A stretch of DNA of 64,000 nucleotides from Prevotella pectinovora. GTDB lineage: Bacteria; Bacteroidota; Bacteroidia; Bacteroidales; Bacteroidaceae. The notes under the pieces are model-generated. The model was not told the DNA's origin. It made no database searches and was given only the letters and a program-made list of their open reading frames with translations. The number at the start of each line of letters is the position of its first letter. Positions within the stretch are counted from its first letter, which is position 1. The position numbers and the translations under genes were made by a program. This document shows, in pieces, positions 53,995-62,606 of this stretch. Location of the stretch: assembly GCF_000834015.1 (NCBI RefSeq), contig NZ_JXQI01000003.1, positions 1 to 64,000 on the forward strand. Direction: 5' to 3'.

Positions 53995-54087
53995 ATTAAT
54001 TCCGCCAACGGGTAATCATAATATATAATTTTGCAATGCAAAGTTCAACTTTCCATTTCCCGATACCTGTAATTCATTTGTTTTGTC

Positions 54088-54095
54088 TAAATTTG
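54088..54095 (+). promoter_or_regulatory. Likely promoter of the yfhO-like gene
   Basis: TAAATTTG matches TAnnTTTG, 38 nt upstream of the ATG at 54133. A second candidate is TAATTTTG at 54026-54033. Confidence 0.5.
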
Positions 54096-54132
54096 CAAAC
54101 GAAAAGAAGACAATAAACAATTTATAGCTATA

Positions 54133-56712
54133 ATGAAAAACTGGAAACAATATCTGCCGGACGTGCTGGCAGTGCTGCTCTTTGCAGTGATTTCTTTCGC
54201 CTATTTCTTTCCTGCCGACATCGACGGCAAGGTGCTCTTCCGCCACGACTCCCAAGCCGGAGTAGGACTCGGACATGAAGCACAGGAATATCGTGACCGC
54301 ACCGACGGCGACATCACTCGCTGGACGGGATCCGGATTCTGCGGTATGCCGACATATCAGATTTCGCCGGCATACAAGAGTCTCACCACGCTCACAGACA
54401 TCGTAGACGTGTATCATCTGGGACTGCCCGAAAACGTGTGGTATCTTTTCGTCTACCTGCTCGGATTCTATATCATGCTCAGGGCGTTCAACTTCAAGAC
54501 CTATCTTGCAGCGCTCGGTTCCGTGGTGTGGGCATTCTCCAGCTATTTCCTCATCATCATCGCTGCCGGACATATCTGGAAGGTGATGGCACTGGCATAT
54601 CTGCCGCCTATGATAGGAGGTATTGTGCTGGCATACAGAGGAAAATACCTCTGGGGACTCTTCGTCACGGCGCTCTTCACGGCATTTGAGATATTTGCCA
54701 ACCACGTGCAGATGACATACTATTATCTCTTCATCATCTTCTTCATGGTAGTGGCATACCTCGTTGACGCCATCCGCAAGAAGCAGATGGCACACTTCCT
54801 GAAAGCCACCGGAGTGTGTGCCCTCGGAGCCCTCATCGGAGTGAGCATCAACCTCAGCAACCTCTATCACACCTGGGAATACAGCAAGGAGTCGATGAGA
54901 GGCAAGAGCGAGCTCGTGAAGCAGCGCTCAGCCAACCAGACCGACAGCGGACTGGAGCGCGACTACATCACTCAGTGGAGCTACGGAGTGGACGAGACAT
55001 GGACGCTGCTCGTGCCAAACACCAAGGGAGGAGCCTCGGTGCCATTGGCGCAGAGCGAGACGGCGATGCAGAAGGCAGACCCGCAGTTCATGGAGGTATA
55101 CCAGCAGCTCGGACAATACTGGGGCGACCAGCCAATGACCAGCGGGCCGGTGTATGTGGGAGCCTTCGTGCTGATGCTCTTCTTCCTGGGAGCCCTGATA
55201 GTGAAGGGACCTATAAAGTGGGCGCTCGTGGCAGCCACCTATCTTTCCGTGATGCTATCGTGGGGACATAACTTCATGGGACTGACAGATTTCTTCATCG
55301 ACTATATGCCGATGTATGCCAAGTTCCGCACCGTGGCGTCGATACTCGTCATCGCCGAGTTCACCATCCCGCTCCTCGCCATGCTCGCCCTGAAGGAATT
55401 AATAGAACACCCGGAAGTGTTGCAGGAGAAACTCACCATGCGCGACAAGCTGCCGGTTACGATATTCGTGTCGTGGCTGTCAGTCTTCGCCCGCAAAAAG
55501 CGCGACTATATCCTCATCAGCTTCCTTATGACGGCAGGAATTGCCCTCGCCTTTGCATTGATGCCTACGGCATTCTTCTCCGACTTCGTGTCGCAGAACG
55601 AGATGCGCGCTCTCTCGCAGATACCTCAGGAATATCTCAATCCGCTGCTCGCCAACCTTCGCCAGATGCGCATCGCCGTGTTTACGGCAGACTGCTGGCG
55701 CTCGTTCTTCATCATACTCATCGGCAGCGCCTTCCTCATGGCTTTCATATACAGGAAACTCAATGCCAAAGCCATGGTAGGACTCATCTGCGTGCTCTGT
55801 CTCGTTGACATGTGGCAGATAGACAAACGCTATCTCAACGACGGAATGTTCGTGGAGAAGAGCGTGCGCGAGAATCCTATCCAGATGACGGCTACCGACA
55901 AGCAGATACTGCAGGACAAGACCGAGTGTGGCAACTACCGCGTGCTCAACTTCGCGTCGAATACCTTCAGCGAGAACGAGACGTCATACTTCCACAAGAG
56001 TCTCGGCGGATACCATCCGGCCAAGCTGCGCCGCTATCAGGAGATGATAGAGCGCTATATCCAGCCGCAGATGCAGAAGGCTATGACGGCAATCGTTGAG
56101 GCCGGCGGAGACATGACAAAGGTGAACGGCGACAGCATCTATCCTGTGATAAGCATGCTAAACGCCAAATATTTCGTGATGCCGCTCAACGGCGGACAGA
56201 CAGTGCCTATCATGAACCCCTATGCCTATGGAGTGGCATGGTTTGTGGATAAGGTAAGCTTCGTAGACAATGCCAACCAGGAGATGGATCTTATGGCGAA
56301 GATAGACCTGCGCCACGAGGCTGTGGCAGACAAGAAATTCGCACGGCAGATAGGCAACGCCACGAAGCAGGACGGCAACTCGCTCGTCACCATCACCTCA
56401 TACCAGCCAAACGAGCTGACCTACGACGTGAACTCCGACAAGGGTGGAGTAGTGGTGTTCTCAGAGGTGTACTATCCGGGCTGGACAGCCACCGTTGACG
56501 GACAGCCGGTAGGGATGGGACGGGTGAACTATATCCTGCGTGCCATCAACGTGAAACCGGGCAAACACAAGGTGGTGCTCACCTTCAAGCCAGCCACGGT
56601 GACTACCACAGAGACCATTGCCTATATAGGATATTCACTGCTCGTCGTAATCCTCCTGCTGCTCGTATATAGAGAATACAGAAGACGCAAGGCAGGCAAG
56701 ACAGAAGAGTAG
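54133..56712 (+). CDS. YfhO-family membrane protein
   Basis: An 859-aa protein with about 12-13 transmembrane helices in the first 580 residues and a last one near the C-terminus; a polar exported domain (about 590-830) includes FSEVYYPGWTATVDGQPV. Layout and the WTGSGFCGMPTYQ motif fit the YfhO family, GT-C-fold proteins thought to add sugars to cell-envelope polymers such as teichoic acids in Firmicutes. The substrate here is unknown. The fkp gene follows 30 nt downstream, so they may be co-transcribed. Confidence 0.85.
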   Translation: MKNWKQYLPDVLAVLLFAVISFAYFFPADIDGKVLFRHDSQAGVGLGHEAQEYRDRTDGDITRWTGSGFCGMPTYQISPAYKSLTTLTDIVDVYHLGLPENVWYLFVYLLGFYIMLRAFNFKTYLAALGSVVWAFSSYFLIIIAAGHIWKVMALAYLPPMIGGIVLAYRGKYLWGLFVTALFTAFEIFANHVQMTYYYLFIIFFMVVAYLVDAIRKKQMAHFLKATGVCALGALIGVSINLSNLYHTWEYSKESMRGKSELVKQRSANQTDSGLERDYITQWSYGVDETWTLLVPNTKGGASVPLAQSETAMQKADPQFMEVYQQLGQYWGDQPMTSGPVYVGAFVLMLFFLGALIVKGPIKWALVAATYLSVMLSWGHNFMGLTDFFIDYMPMYAKFRTVASILVIAEFTIPLLAMLALKELIEHPEVLQEKLTMRDKLPVTIFVSWLSVFARKKRDYILISFLMTAGIALAFALMPTAFFSDFVSQNEMRALSQIPQEYLNPLLANLRQMRIAVFTADCWRSFFIILIGSAFLMAFIYRKLNAKAMVGLICVLCLVDMWQIDKRYLNDGMFVEKSVRENPIQMTATDKQILQDKTECGNYRVLNFASNTFSENETSYFHKSLGGYHPAKLRRYQEMIERYIQPQMQKAMTAIVEAGGDMTKVNGDSIYPVISMLNAKYFVMPLNGGQTVPIMNPYAYGVAWFVDKVSFVDNANQEMDLMAKIDLRHEAVADKKFARQIGNATKQDGNSLVTITSYQPNELTYDVNSDKGGVVVFSEVYYPGWTATVDGQPVGMGRVNYILRAINVKPGKHKVVLTFKPATVTTTETIAYIGYSLLVVILLLLVYREYRRRKAGKTEE

Positions 56713-56742
56713 AAACCGAAACTGACAAACTATAGATCTAAG

Positions 56743-59622
56743 ATGAAGAAACTATTGTCACTTCCGCCAAACTTGGTGGACTGCTTTCATGATATCACCG
56801 GATACGACAGGAAGGAGTGGTTCTGCTCCAATGACCCGGTAGGGAAGAAACTCGGTTCGGGAGGCGGCACCACATGGCTGCTGCAACAGGCTTATGCCGC
56901 CGATGCCGCCGGAAAGACCTTCGACGAATGGCTTTCTGCCGACAGACGCCTTATCCTGCATGCCGGCGGACAGAGCCGACGGTTGCCTGCATACGCCCCG
57001 TCGGGAAAGATTCTGACGCCGATACCCGTGTTTCGATGGGAGCGCGGACAGAGACTGTCGCAAGATCTGCTCTCGTTGCAGATACCGCTATATAAGCAGA
57101 TAATGGATGCAGCGCCACGCTCGCTTCACACTATGATAGTGAGCGGTGACGTGTATATCCGTGCCACCGCCCCCCTGGGCGACATACCCGAGGCAGACGT
57201 GGTGTGCTACGGACTATGGCTCGGACCGGAGATAGCCAAAGACCACGGCGTTTTCGTGTCGCGCCGCGACAACCCCACAGAGATGGAATGCATGCTCCAG
57301 AAGCCATCGGTGAAGACTCTGGGCGAACTTCTCAACACCCACCTCTATCTCACCGACATCGGCATCTGGCTGCTCAGCGACAAGGCGGTGAAGATGCTCA
57401 TGAAGAAATCGCTGAAGAATGGCGACCTGACAAGTGGCGATATAATCAACTACGACATGTATTCAGAGTTCGGCTGCGCCCTCGGCGACAAACCGACGTC
57501 GCCAGACAGTGACCTGGCCGACCTCACCGTCGCCGTGCTCCCGTTGCCGGGCGGCGAGTTCTACCATTATGGCACGAGCCACGAGATACTCTCATCCACG
57601 CTCGCCATACAGAACCTCGTGAACGACCAGCGCGAAATCATGCACCACTCCCTCAAGCCGCATCCCTCACTCTTCGTGCAGAATGCTGAGAGAGACTGTC
57701 AGCTGACGGCAGAGAACCAGAACATCTGGATAGAGAACAGTTGGGTGGGCAAGAACTGGACTCTCACCCGCGAGAATATCATCACCGGAGTGCCGGAGAA
57801 TGACTGGAGCCTGCATTTGCAGCCAGGACAGTGTGTTGACATCGTGCCGGTGGAAGAGAACGGATACGTGGTGCGCCCCTATGGATTCAATGACAAGTTC
57901 CGTGGCAATCTCTCCGACCCATCAGTGGAATACCTCGGAATGCCATTCACGCAATGGGCTGCAGAGCGCAACATAGATATAAACTGCATCGACGGAAAAG
58001 AAGACCTGCAGTCTGCCCGCATATTCCCAGTGGTATACGATACCTACGGCATGCAGCTGCTGCTGCGCTGGATGATAGACGGCAGACAGGAGCTCAGCGA
58101 GGAGGAACGTGATGAAGCTCTCGCTCTCTGGCAGGAGGCACGCCGCCTCAGTGCTGACGACATCTCTAACGAGGCAGACCTCGAACGCCTCACCAGACAG
58201 CGCAACGAATTCAGAGCGTCGAGCTGGGCATCGGTGGCAAAGAACTATCGCCACAGCGTGTTCTATCAGGTGGACCTCAGCGATGCCGCAAAGGAGTTTG
58301 CCCTCTACGGCATCCCGGCTCCGGAACCTATTGCCGACTCCGCTCCGCTGCTGACGAGGATACACGACAACATGTTCCGCTCAGAACTGTCGAGACGCTG
58401 CGGCGACACTTCTGGTTCGGCGGAATTTGAAGAGAAGGCTTTCGCCCTTCTCCGTCAGGGGCTCATCGCTCCGCAGGCCGCCGTGAAGCAGCAGCCACGC
58501 ATGTCGGTATATGCCGACCAGATAGTGTGGGCACGCAGTCCGGTGAGGATCGACATCGCCGGCGGATGGACCGATACGCCGCCATATTGCCTGATGGAAG
58601 GCGGAAACGTGATAAACCTCGCTATAGAACTCAACGGCCAGCCGCCGTTGCAGGCATACATCAGACCCTGCAGCGAACCGCATATCATACTGCGGAGCAT
58701 CGACCTGGGAGCCTCTGAGCAGATAACGACATTCGAACAGCTCGCTGACTTCAGACACGTGGGCAGTCCGTTCTCCATCCCCAAGGCAGCCCTCGCCCTT
58801 GCCGGATTCCTTCCGGCATACGCCGTGGAGCAGCACAATACGCTGAAAGACCAGCTGATGGTATTCGGTTGCGGAATAGAACTGACATTGCTATCTGCCA
58901 TCCCTGCCGGCAGCGGACTGGGCACGAGCAGTGTGCTCGCCGCCACAGTGCTTGGAGCCTTGAACGACTTCTGCGGACTCTCCTGGGACAAGGGAGAGAT
59001 AGGCAGGCGCACTCTGGCATTGGAGCAGATGCTCACCACCGGTGGAGGCTGGCAAGACCAGTTCGGCGGAGTGCTCGAAGGAGTGAAACTGCTGCAGACG
59101 GAGCGTGGCTTCGACCAGAACCCTACGGTGCGCTGGTTGCCGGGCGACCTCTTCACCCGCAATGAATACAAGGCTTGCCATCTGCTGTACTACACAGGAA
59201 TCACACGCACGGCAAAGACCATCCTCTCGGAGATAGTCAGACGGATGTTCCTCAACCACAGTGGAGAACTCGCTATGCTCAGAGACATGAAATGCCATAC
59301 GCTCGACATGTATGACGCCATACAGCGTGCCGATTTCCAGCGCATGGGAGGACTGATACGCAAGACCTGGACGCAGAACCAGGCGATGGACAGCGGTACC
59401 AATCCCGACAGCGTGAGGGCGATAACGAATATGGTCGACGACCTCTGCCTCGGCTACAAACTGCCGGGAGCCGGTGGCGGCGGCTATCTGTATATGGTGG
59501 CAAAAGATCAGGAAGCGGCAGCCCGCATCCGCAAGATAATCAATGAGAACCGTCCCAACGCCAATGCCCGCTTCGTTGACATGACGCTCAGCGAAACCGG
59601 TCTGCAGGTGAGCCGCAGCTAA
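56743..59622 (+). CDS. fkp: Bifunctional fucokinase/fucose-1-phosphate guanylyltransferase
   Basis: A 959-aa fusion enzyme like Bacteroides Fkp. The N-terminal guanylyltransferase part (about 60-430) opens with ILHAGGQSRRLPAYAPSGK, the nucleotide-binding loop of sugar nucleotidyltransferases. The C-terminal GHMP kinase (about 580-959) has RIDIAGGWTDTPPY and IPAGSGLGTSS, then GAGGGGY. It turns salvaged L-fucose into GDP-fucose for surface glycans, which in Bacteroides decorates capsule and glycoproteins. Length is normal. Confidence 0.96.
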   Translation: MKKLLSLPPNLVDCFHDITGYDRKEWFCSNDPVGKKLGSGGGTTWLLQQAYAADAAGKTFDEWLSADRRLILHAGGQSRRLPAYAPSGKILTPIPVFRWERGQRLSQDLLSLQIPLYKQIMDAAPRSLHTMIVSGDVYIRATAPLGDIPEADVVCYGLWLGPEIAKDHGVFVSRRDNPTEMECMLQKPSVKTLGELLNTHLYLTDIGIWLLSDKAVKMLMKKSLKNGDLTSGDIINYDMYSEFGCALGDKPTSPDSDLADLTVAVLPLPGGEFYHYGTSHEILSSTLAIQNLVNDQREIMHHSLKPHPSLFVQNAERDCQLTAENQNIWIENSWVGKNWTLTRENIITGVPENDWSLHLQPGQCVDIVPVEENGYVVRPYGFNDKFRGNLSDPSVEYLGMPFTQWAAERNIDINCIDGKEDLQSARIFPVVYDTYGMQLLLRWMIDGRQELSEEERDEALALWQEARRLSADDISNEADLERLTRQRNEFRASSWASVAKNYRHSVFYQVDLSDAAKEFALYGIPAPEPIADSAPLLTRIHDNMFRSELSRRCGDTSGSAEFEEKAFALLRQGLIAPQAAVKQQPRMSVYADQIVWARSPVRIDIAGGWTDTPPYCLMEGGNVINLAIELNGQPPLQAYIRPCSEPHIILRSIDLGASEQITTFEQLADFRHVGSPFSIPKAALALAGFLPAYAVEQHNTLKDQLMVFGCGIELTLLSAIPAGSGLGTSSVLAATVLGALNDFCGLSWDKGEIGRRTLALEQMLTTGGGWQDQFGGVLEGVKLLQTERGFDQNPTVRWLPGDLFTRNEYKACHLLYYTGITRTAKTILSEIVRRMFLNHSGELAMLRDMKCHTLDMYDAIQRADFQRMGGLIRKTWTQNQAMDSGTNPDSVRAITNMVDDLCLGYKLPGAGGGGYLYMVAKDQEAAARIRKIINENRPNANARFVDMTLSETGLQVSRS

Positions 59623-59653
59623 GTGAGGCTCAAAGATAAAATCATTGGATGAT

Positions 59654-60475
59654 ATGATATTCAGAACAGAAGTAGACATACCAAAGCCGACATTCAGCAT
59701 AGAGCCATTGGAGCAGATGCTGTTTGTCGGCTCTTGTTTCGCCGACAATATCGGGCGCCGGTTTGCCGACGAAAAATTCCGTGCCGTGGTGAACCCCTAC
59801 GGCGTGATGTATAATCCGGTGAGCATCCTGCACACCGTGCGCCGCTTCGCCATGCCGTTGCAAGCTGACAGCTACGACCGTCTGGTGTGCGTCTTCACCC
59901 TCGGCACCAACCACGTCTATCGTCTGCGAGAGACCGGCGAGATTGTGGACAACTGCCAGAAGCGTCCGCAACGCCTCTTTCAGGAAGAAGAACTCACCAT
60001 CGACCAGTGTCGGGATGCCCTCGCCGAGGCAATAGGCATTCTCCGTGGCGTATGTCGGGACCTGAAGGTGATAGTGACCGTCAGTCCCATCCGCTATGCC
60101 AAATACGGATTCCATGGCAGTCAGCTATCCAAGGCGACACTGCTTCTGGCTGCCGACAAACTCTGTAGTGAATACGACTGCTGCAGCTATTTCCCGGCCT
60201 ATGAGATAGTGAACGACGAACTGCGCGACTATCGCTTCTATAAGGAAGACATGCTCCATCCCTCGGATCAGACCGTCAGCTATATCTGGGAGCGCCTTTC
60301 GTCCCTATATTTCAGTGCTGCCACCAATGTATTTCTCAACCGCTGGCGACCCATCCGTGAGGCTCTCGGCCATAAGCCCTTCAATCCCGACAGCGAAGAA
60401 CATAAGCTCTTCGTGCAGCGCACTCAGCAGAAAATCGCTGACTTGAAAAAGGATTATCCGCTGCTTGATGTCTAA
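59654..60475 (+). CDS. GSCFA-family protein
   Basis: A 273-aa protein with the family's name-giving motif GSCFADNIG (in LFVGSCFADNIG) near the N-terminus, then NPYGVMYNP. GSCFA proteins are SGNH-hydrolase-like: the motif contains the putative nucleophile Ser, and TVSPIRY and DMLHPSDQT provide later conserved blocks with Asp/His. Substrate unknown; esterase activity is predicted from the fold. The start at 59654 (MIFRTEVD) is preferred to a TTG 9 nt upstream. It follows fkp by 31 nt, so a role in surface-glycan modification is plausible. Confidence 0.85.
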   Translation: MIFRTEVDIPKPTFSIEPLEQMLFVGSCFADNIGRRFADEKFRAVVNPYGVMYNPVSILHTVRRFAMPLQADSYDRLVCVFTLGTNHVYRLRETGEIVDNCQKRPQRLFQEEELTIDQCRDALAEAIGILRGVCRDLKVIVTVSPIRYAKYGFHGSQLSKATLLLAADKLCSEYDCCSYFPAYEIVNDELRDYRFYKEDMLHPSDQTVSYIWERLSSLYFSAATNVFLNRWRPIREALGHKPFNPDSEEHKLFVQRTQQKIADLKKDYPLLDV

Positions 60476-60568
60476 CCACCAAACGGCCTGATGACCTCTA
60501 TTGTGTTGTTTTTCTGTTGTTTATTGAAAAAAATAAGTCCGGGGTTAATCATTTTGCATTTTTTTATG

Positions 60569-60576
60569 TACTTTTG
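60569..60576 (+). promoter_or_regulatory. Promoter of the CD225-DUF2752 pair
   Basis: TACTTTTG matches TAnnTTTG, 130 nt upstream of the ATG at 60706. Confidence 0.5.
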
Positions 60577-60705
60577 TAATTAGAAACAAGAAAGAGCACC
60601 GTCGCAAGTCAAAAGAAAGGAATGGTCATGGCGGTGGATGCCTTTGAAGAGGCAATGAGATTGTTTCGAGTAATTACCCACTAAACCAACTAAAACTCAT
60701 CAGTT

Positions 60706-61113
60706 ATGGATCAGAACTATCAACCACAGCAGCCTAATCAGCAGTATAATAACGGTTATGGTAACAACAACGGCTATCAGAACAATGGCGGCTTCCAGAA
60801 TAATGGTGGCTTCCAGAATAACGGCGGCTTCCAGAATGGCTTCGGCAACGGCAACATGCCTCCAAAGCCAGACAACAATATGGTGCTTGCCATCCTCGTC
60901 ACTTTGTGTTGCTGTCTGCCCCTCGGCATCGTAGGTATCGTGAAGGCAAGTCAGGTGAACTCACTCTATATGGCAGGTCAGTATCAGGCTGCCGTGGCAT
61001 CAGCTGCCGACGCCAAGAAATGGAGTATGATAGGACTTATCTCCGGATTGGTGATTAATGTAATTTCGTTCATATTTTATTTCATGGCAGGTATGTGCAG
61101 TGCAATGATGTAG
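60706..61113 (+). CDS. CD225/dispanin-family membrane protein with Asn/Gly-rich N-terminus
   Basis: A 135-aa protein. The N-terminal 45 residues are four near-exact repeats of NNGGFQ-type sequence rich in Asn, Gly and Gln. The C-terminal part has two hydrophobic helices around an intracellular loop (LVTLCCCLPLGIVGIVKASQ, then YQAAVASAADAKKWSMIGL), the pattern of CD225/dispanin proteins such as eukaryotic IFITM. Function in bacteria unknown. The DUF2752 gene follows 14 nt later. Confidence 0.85.
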   Translation: MDQNYQPQQPNQQYNNGYGNNNGYQNNGGFQNNGGFQNNGGFQNGFGNGNMPPKPDNNMVLAILVTLCCCLPLGIVGIVKASQVNSLYMAGQYQAAVASAADAKKWSMIGLISGLVINVISFIFYFMAGMCSAMM

Positions 61114-61127
61114 AGCAAAACTGACAG

Positions 61128-61508
61128 GTGGCATACTCCAAGCGTATATATATAATAATAGGTATAACGGCGGTCATCCTGGGCGGACTGTTTCTCGTAG
61201 ACCCGTCTAACGCTGTCTACGCTCCCAAATGTCCGATGAAACTCATCACCGGACTGAGCTGTCCCGCCTGTGGCATACAGCGCTTCCTGCATGCTCTGCT
61301 CCACGGCGAACCGATGGCGGCGCTGCGCTATAACTATTATCTCGCCTTTTCGCTGCCATACGCCCTGCTCTTCATAGTGGAGTGGGCGATGCCGCATGGC
61401 AAGAGGCGCGATGCCTTGGCCAGGGTGATAGAACACCGCTGCGTGGTGTGGTTCTATATCATCACCTTCTTCATCTGGATGATAGTGAGAAACATCCTTG
61501 GCATTTGA
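61128..61508 (+). CDS. DUF2752 membrane protein
   Basis: A 126-aa protein with about three transmembrane helices and the family's cysteine motif (CPMKLITGLSCPACGIQR) between the first and second. The start is GTG at 61128; no ATG lies between it and the previous stop. DUF2752 has no known function. It is cotranscribed with the CD225-like gene. Confidence 0.78.
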   Translation: MAYSKRIYIIIGITAVILGGLFLVDPSNAVYAPKCPMKLITGLSCPACGIQRFLHALLHGEPMAALRYNYYLAFSLPYALLFIVEWAMPHGKRRDALARVIEHRCVVWFYIITFFIWMIVRNILGI

Positions 61509-61814
61509 CGACCATATACATATCCCCCTTGTCTACTCGTATCTTGTCACCTTGTTTACAGCCAAAGCAAATTGAAAGCCTGCGAAACTTTAAACCCAAA
61601 TCGGTCATTAGGGCTTGCTTGGATTTTGATTTTTTAGAAGGATGGATTTTGTTTGGCTTTTGATGAGTAATAGCGAGCTATTGCGAATTAAAAACAAGCA
61701 AAAGACGCCTTATAAAAAGCAAAAGACTGCAAGCAGTTATAAAATATTACATTGAACGGCCTAATGACCGTTTTGGGTTAAAATATTATATTCACCCGAT
61801 AACCCTCCTGTGAT
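61509..61814. other. Intergenic region with a 193-bp element
   Basis: No gene is seen. It is mostly copy E of the 193-bp element (61590-61782). Confidence 0.8.
61590..61782 (-). repeat. 193-bp interspersed element, copy E
   Basis: A full copy in the orientation of copy B: TTAAACCCAAATCGGTCAT, then GGGCTTGCTTGGATTTTG, and ending in GGCCTAATGACCGTTTTGGG followed by TTAA. It lies 32 nt upstream of the TM2 gene. Confidence 0.85.
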
Positions 61815-62165
61815 ATGGACAGAAATCAGATAGACCAGCTGTTTATGGTATACGGCAGCAAGATTCCCGCAAACATGTATCCGATGGTGAAGAGCCGTCT
61901 GGAGACAATGGACAGCAATACCGCCAACGTCGCCTTCATGCAGATGAAAGACCCCACCATCAGTCTGCTGATATCAATATTCCTTGGCGGCTACGGCATC
62001 GACCGTATGTATATCGGCGATGTTGGTCTCGGTGTCATCAAGCTGCTCACCTGTGGCGGATGTGGAGTGTGGTGGCTCGTCGACCTCTTCCTCATCATGG
62101 ACAAGACCAAGGAGAAGAACGCCCAACTGCTGCTAAACGGCGGTATGATGGGCAACGGATTCTGA
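61815..62165 (+). CDS. TM2-domain membrane protein
   Basis: A 116-aa protein. A polar N-terminal part (about 1-50) is followed by a TM2 domain: two transmembrane helices joined by GGYGIDRMYIGDVGLGVIKL and a cysteine-containing LLTCGGCGVWWLVDLFLIM with the family D-R-F/M-Y and W-x-x-D positions. Function unknown. It is the third small two-helix membrane protein in a row. Confidence 0.85.
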   Translation: MDRNQIDQLFMVYGSKIPANMYPMVKSRLETMDSNTANVAFMQMKDPTISLLISIFLGGYGIDRMYIGDVGLGVIKLLTCGGCGVWWLVDLFLIMDKTKEKNAQLLLNGGMMGNGF

Positions 62166-62606
62166 TCTGTTCCGGTCAATGGATTTATGTCGAAATTGGG
62201 CACGGGCGTTGCCCATTTTCCGGTGGTTTACTATCTTTTTCTAAGGTCGTGGTGTTTTATATCAGCAAGGCAAAGCCATGACACAAAAGAACTGAAACCT
62301 TGCAGATGAAAGGTCTGCCTATTGCAGATTGGTAGAATATACCCTGCTTTCTGACTATTTGTCGGTTGGCGGGGCTTTTTTTATGCCTGATAGTCAGAGA
62401 CTTCTGCCGATTTGTCGTGCTTCTTCGCGTGGTATGCCCTTTGCGCTATCGGTAGCGAACAGAATGAACAAAACCCGAATCGGTCATTAAGACTTGTTTG
62501 GATTTCACATCTTTAGGATATTATCTCAAACGGCCTGATGACTGTTTGATGTTAAGGTAAAAAGAATCAGGATAAAGAATAATAACAAAAGAAAGGAGAT
62601 AAAAAT
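62166..62606. other. TM2-clpB intergenic region
   Basis: No gene is seen. It includes a short hairpin (TGGGCA/TGCCCA, 62197-62215), an 8-bp inverted repeat CTGACTAT/ATAGTCAG around 62353-62398, and an 85-bp deleted form of the 193-bp element (62470-62555). Confidence 0.6.
62470..62555 (-). repeat. Internally deleted 193-bp element
   Basis: Both ends are present (AAACCCGAATCGGTCATTA and GGCCTGATGACTGTTTGATG) with only about 45 bp between, so the middle of the element is missing. Confidence 0.65.

Larger units (their letters stand above)
53171..54020. mobile_element. MITE-like insertion with terminal repeats and target duplication
   Basis: A roughly 830-bp block (about 53181-54010) has 16-bp perfect terminal inverted repeats: CCCGTTGGCGGAATTA (53182-53197) and TAATTCCGCCAACGGG (53997-54012). 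The flanks repeat GGTAATCATA directly (53171-53180 and 54011-54020), as expected of a target-site duplication of 8-10 bp. It encodes no transposase. Inside lie two direct copies of the 193-bp element around a palindrome cluster. Confidence 0.65.
53063..54132. other. mtnN-yfhO intergenic region, repeat-rich
   Basis: About 1 kb with no gene. Most of it is a MITE-like insertion (53181-54010) built from two full 193-bp elements and a palindrome cluster. Promoter-like -7 elements TAATTTTG (54026-54033) and TAAATTTG (54088-54095) precede the yfhO-like gene. Confidence 0.8.

Noticed and set aside
58891..59748. Long minus-strand frame (285 codons) opposite fkp
   Set aside because: Shadow frame of fkp and the start of the GSCFA gene; no domain.
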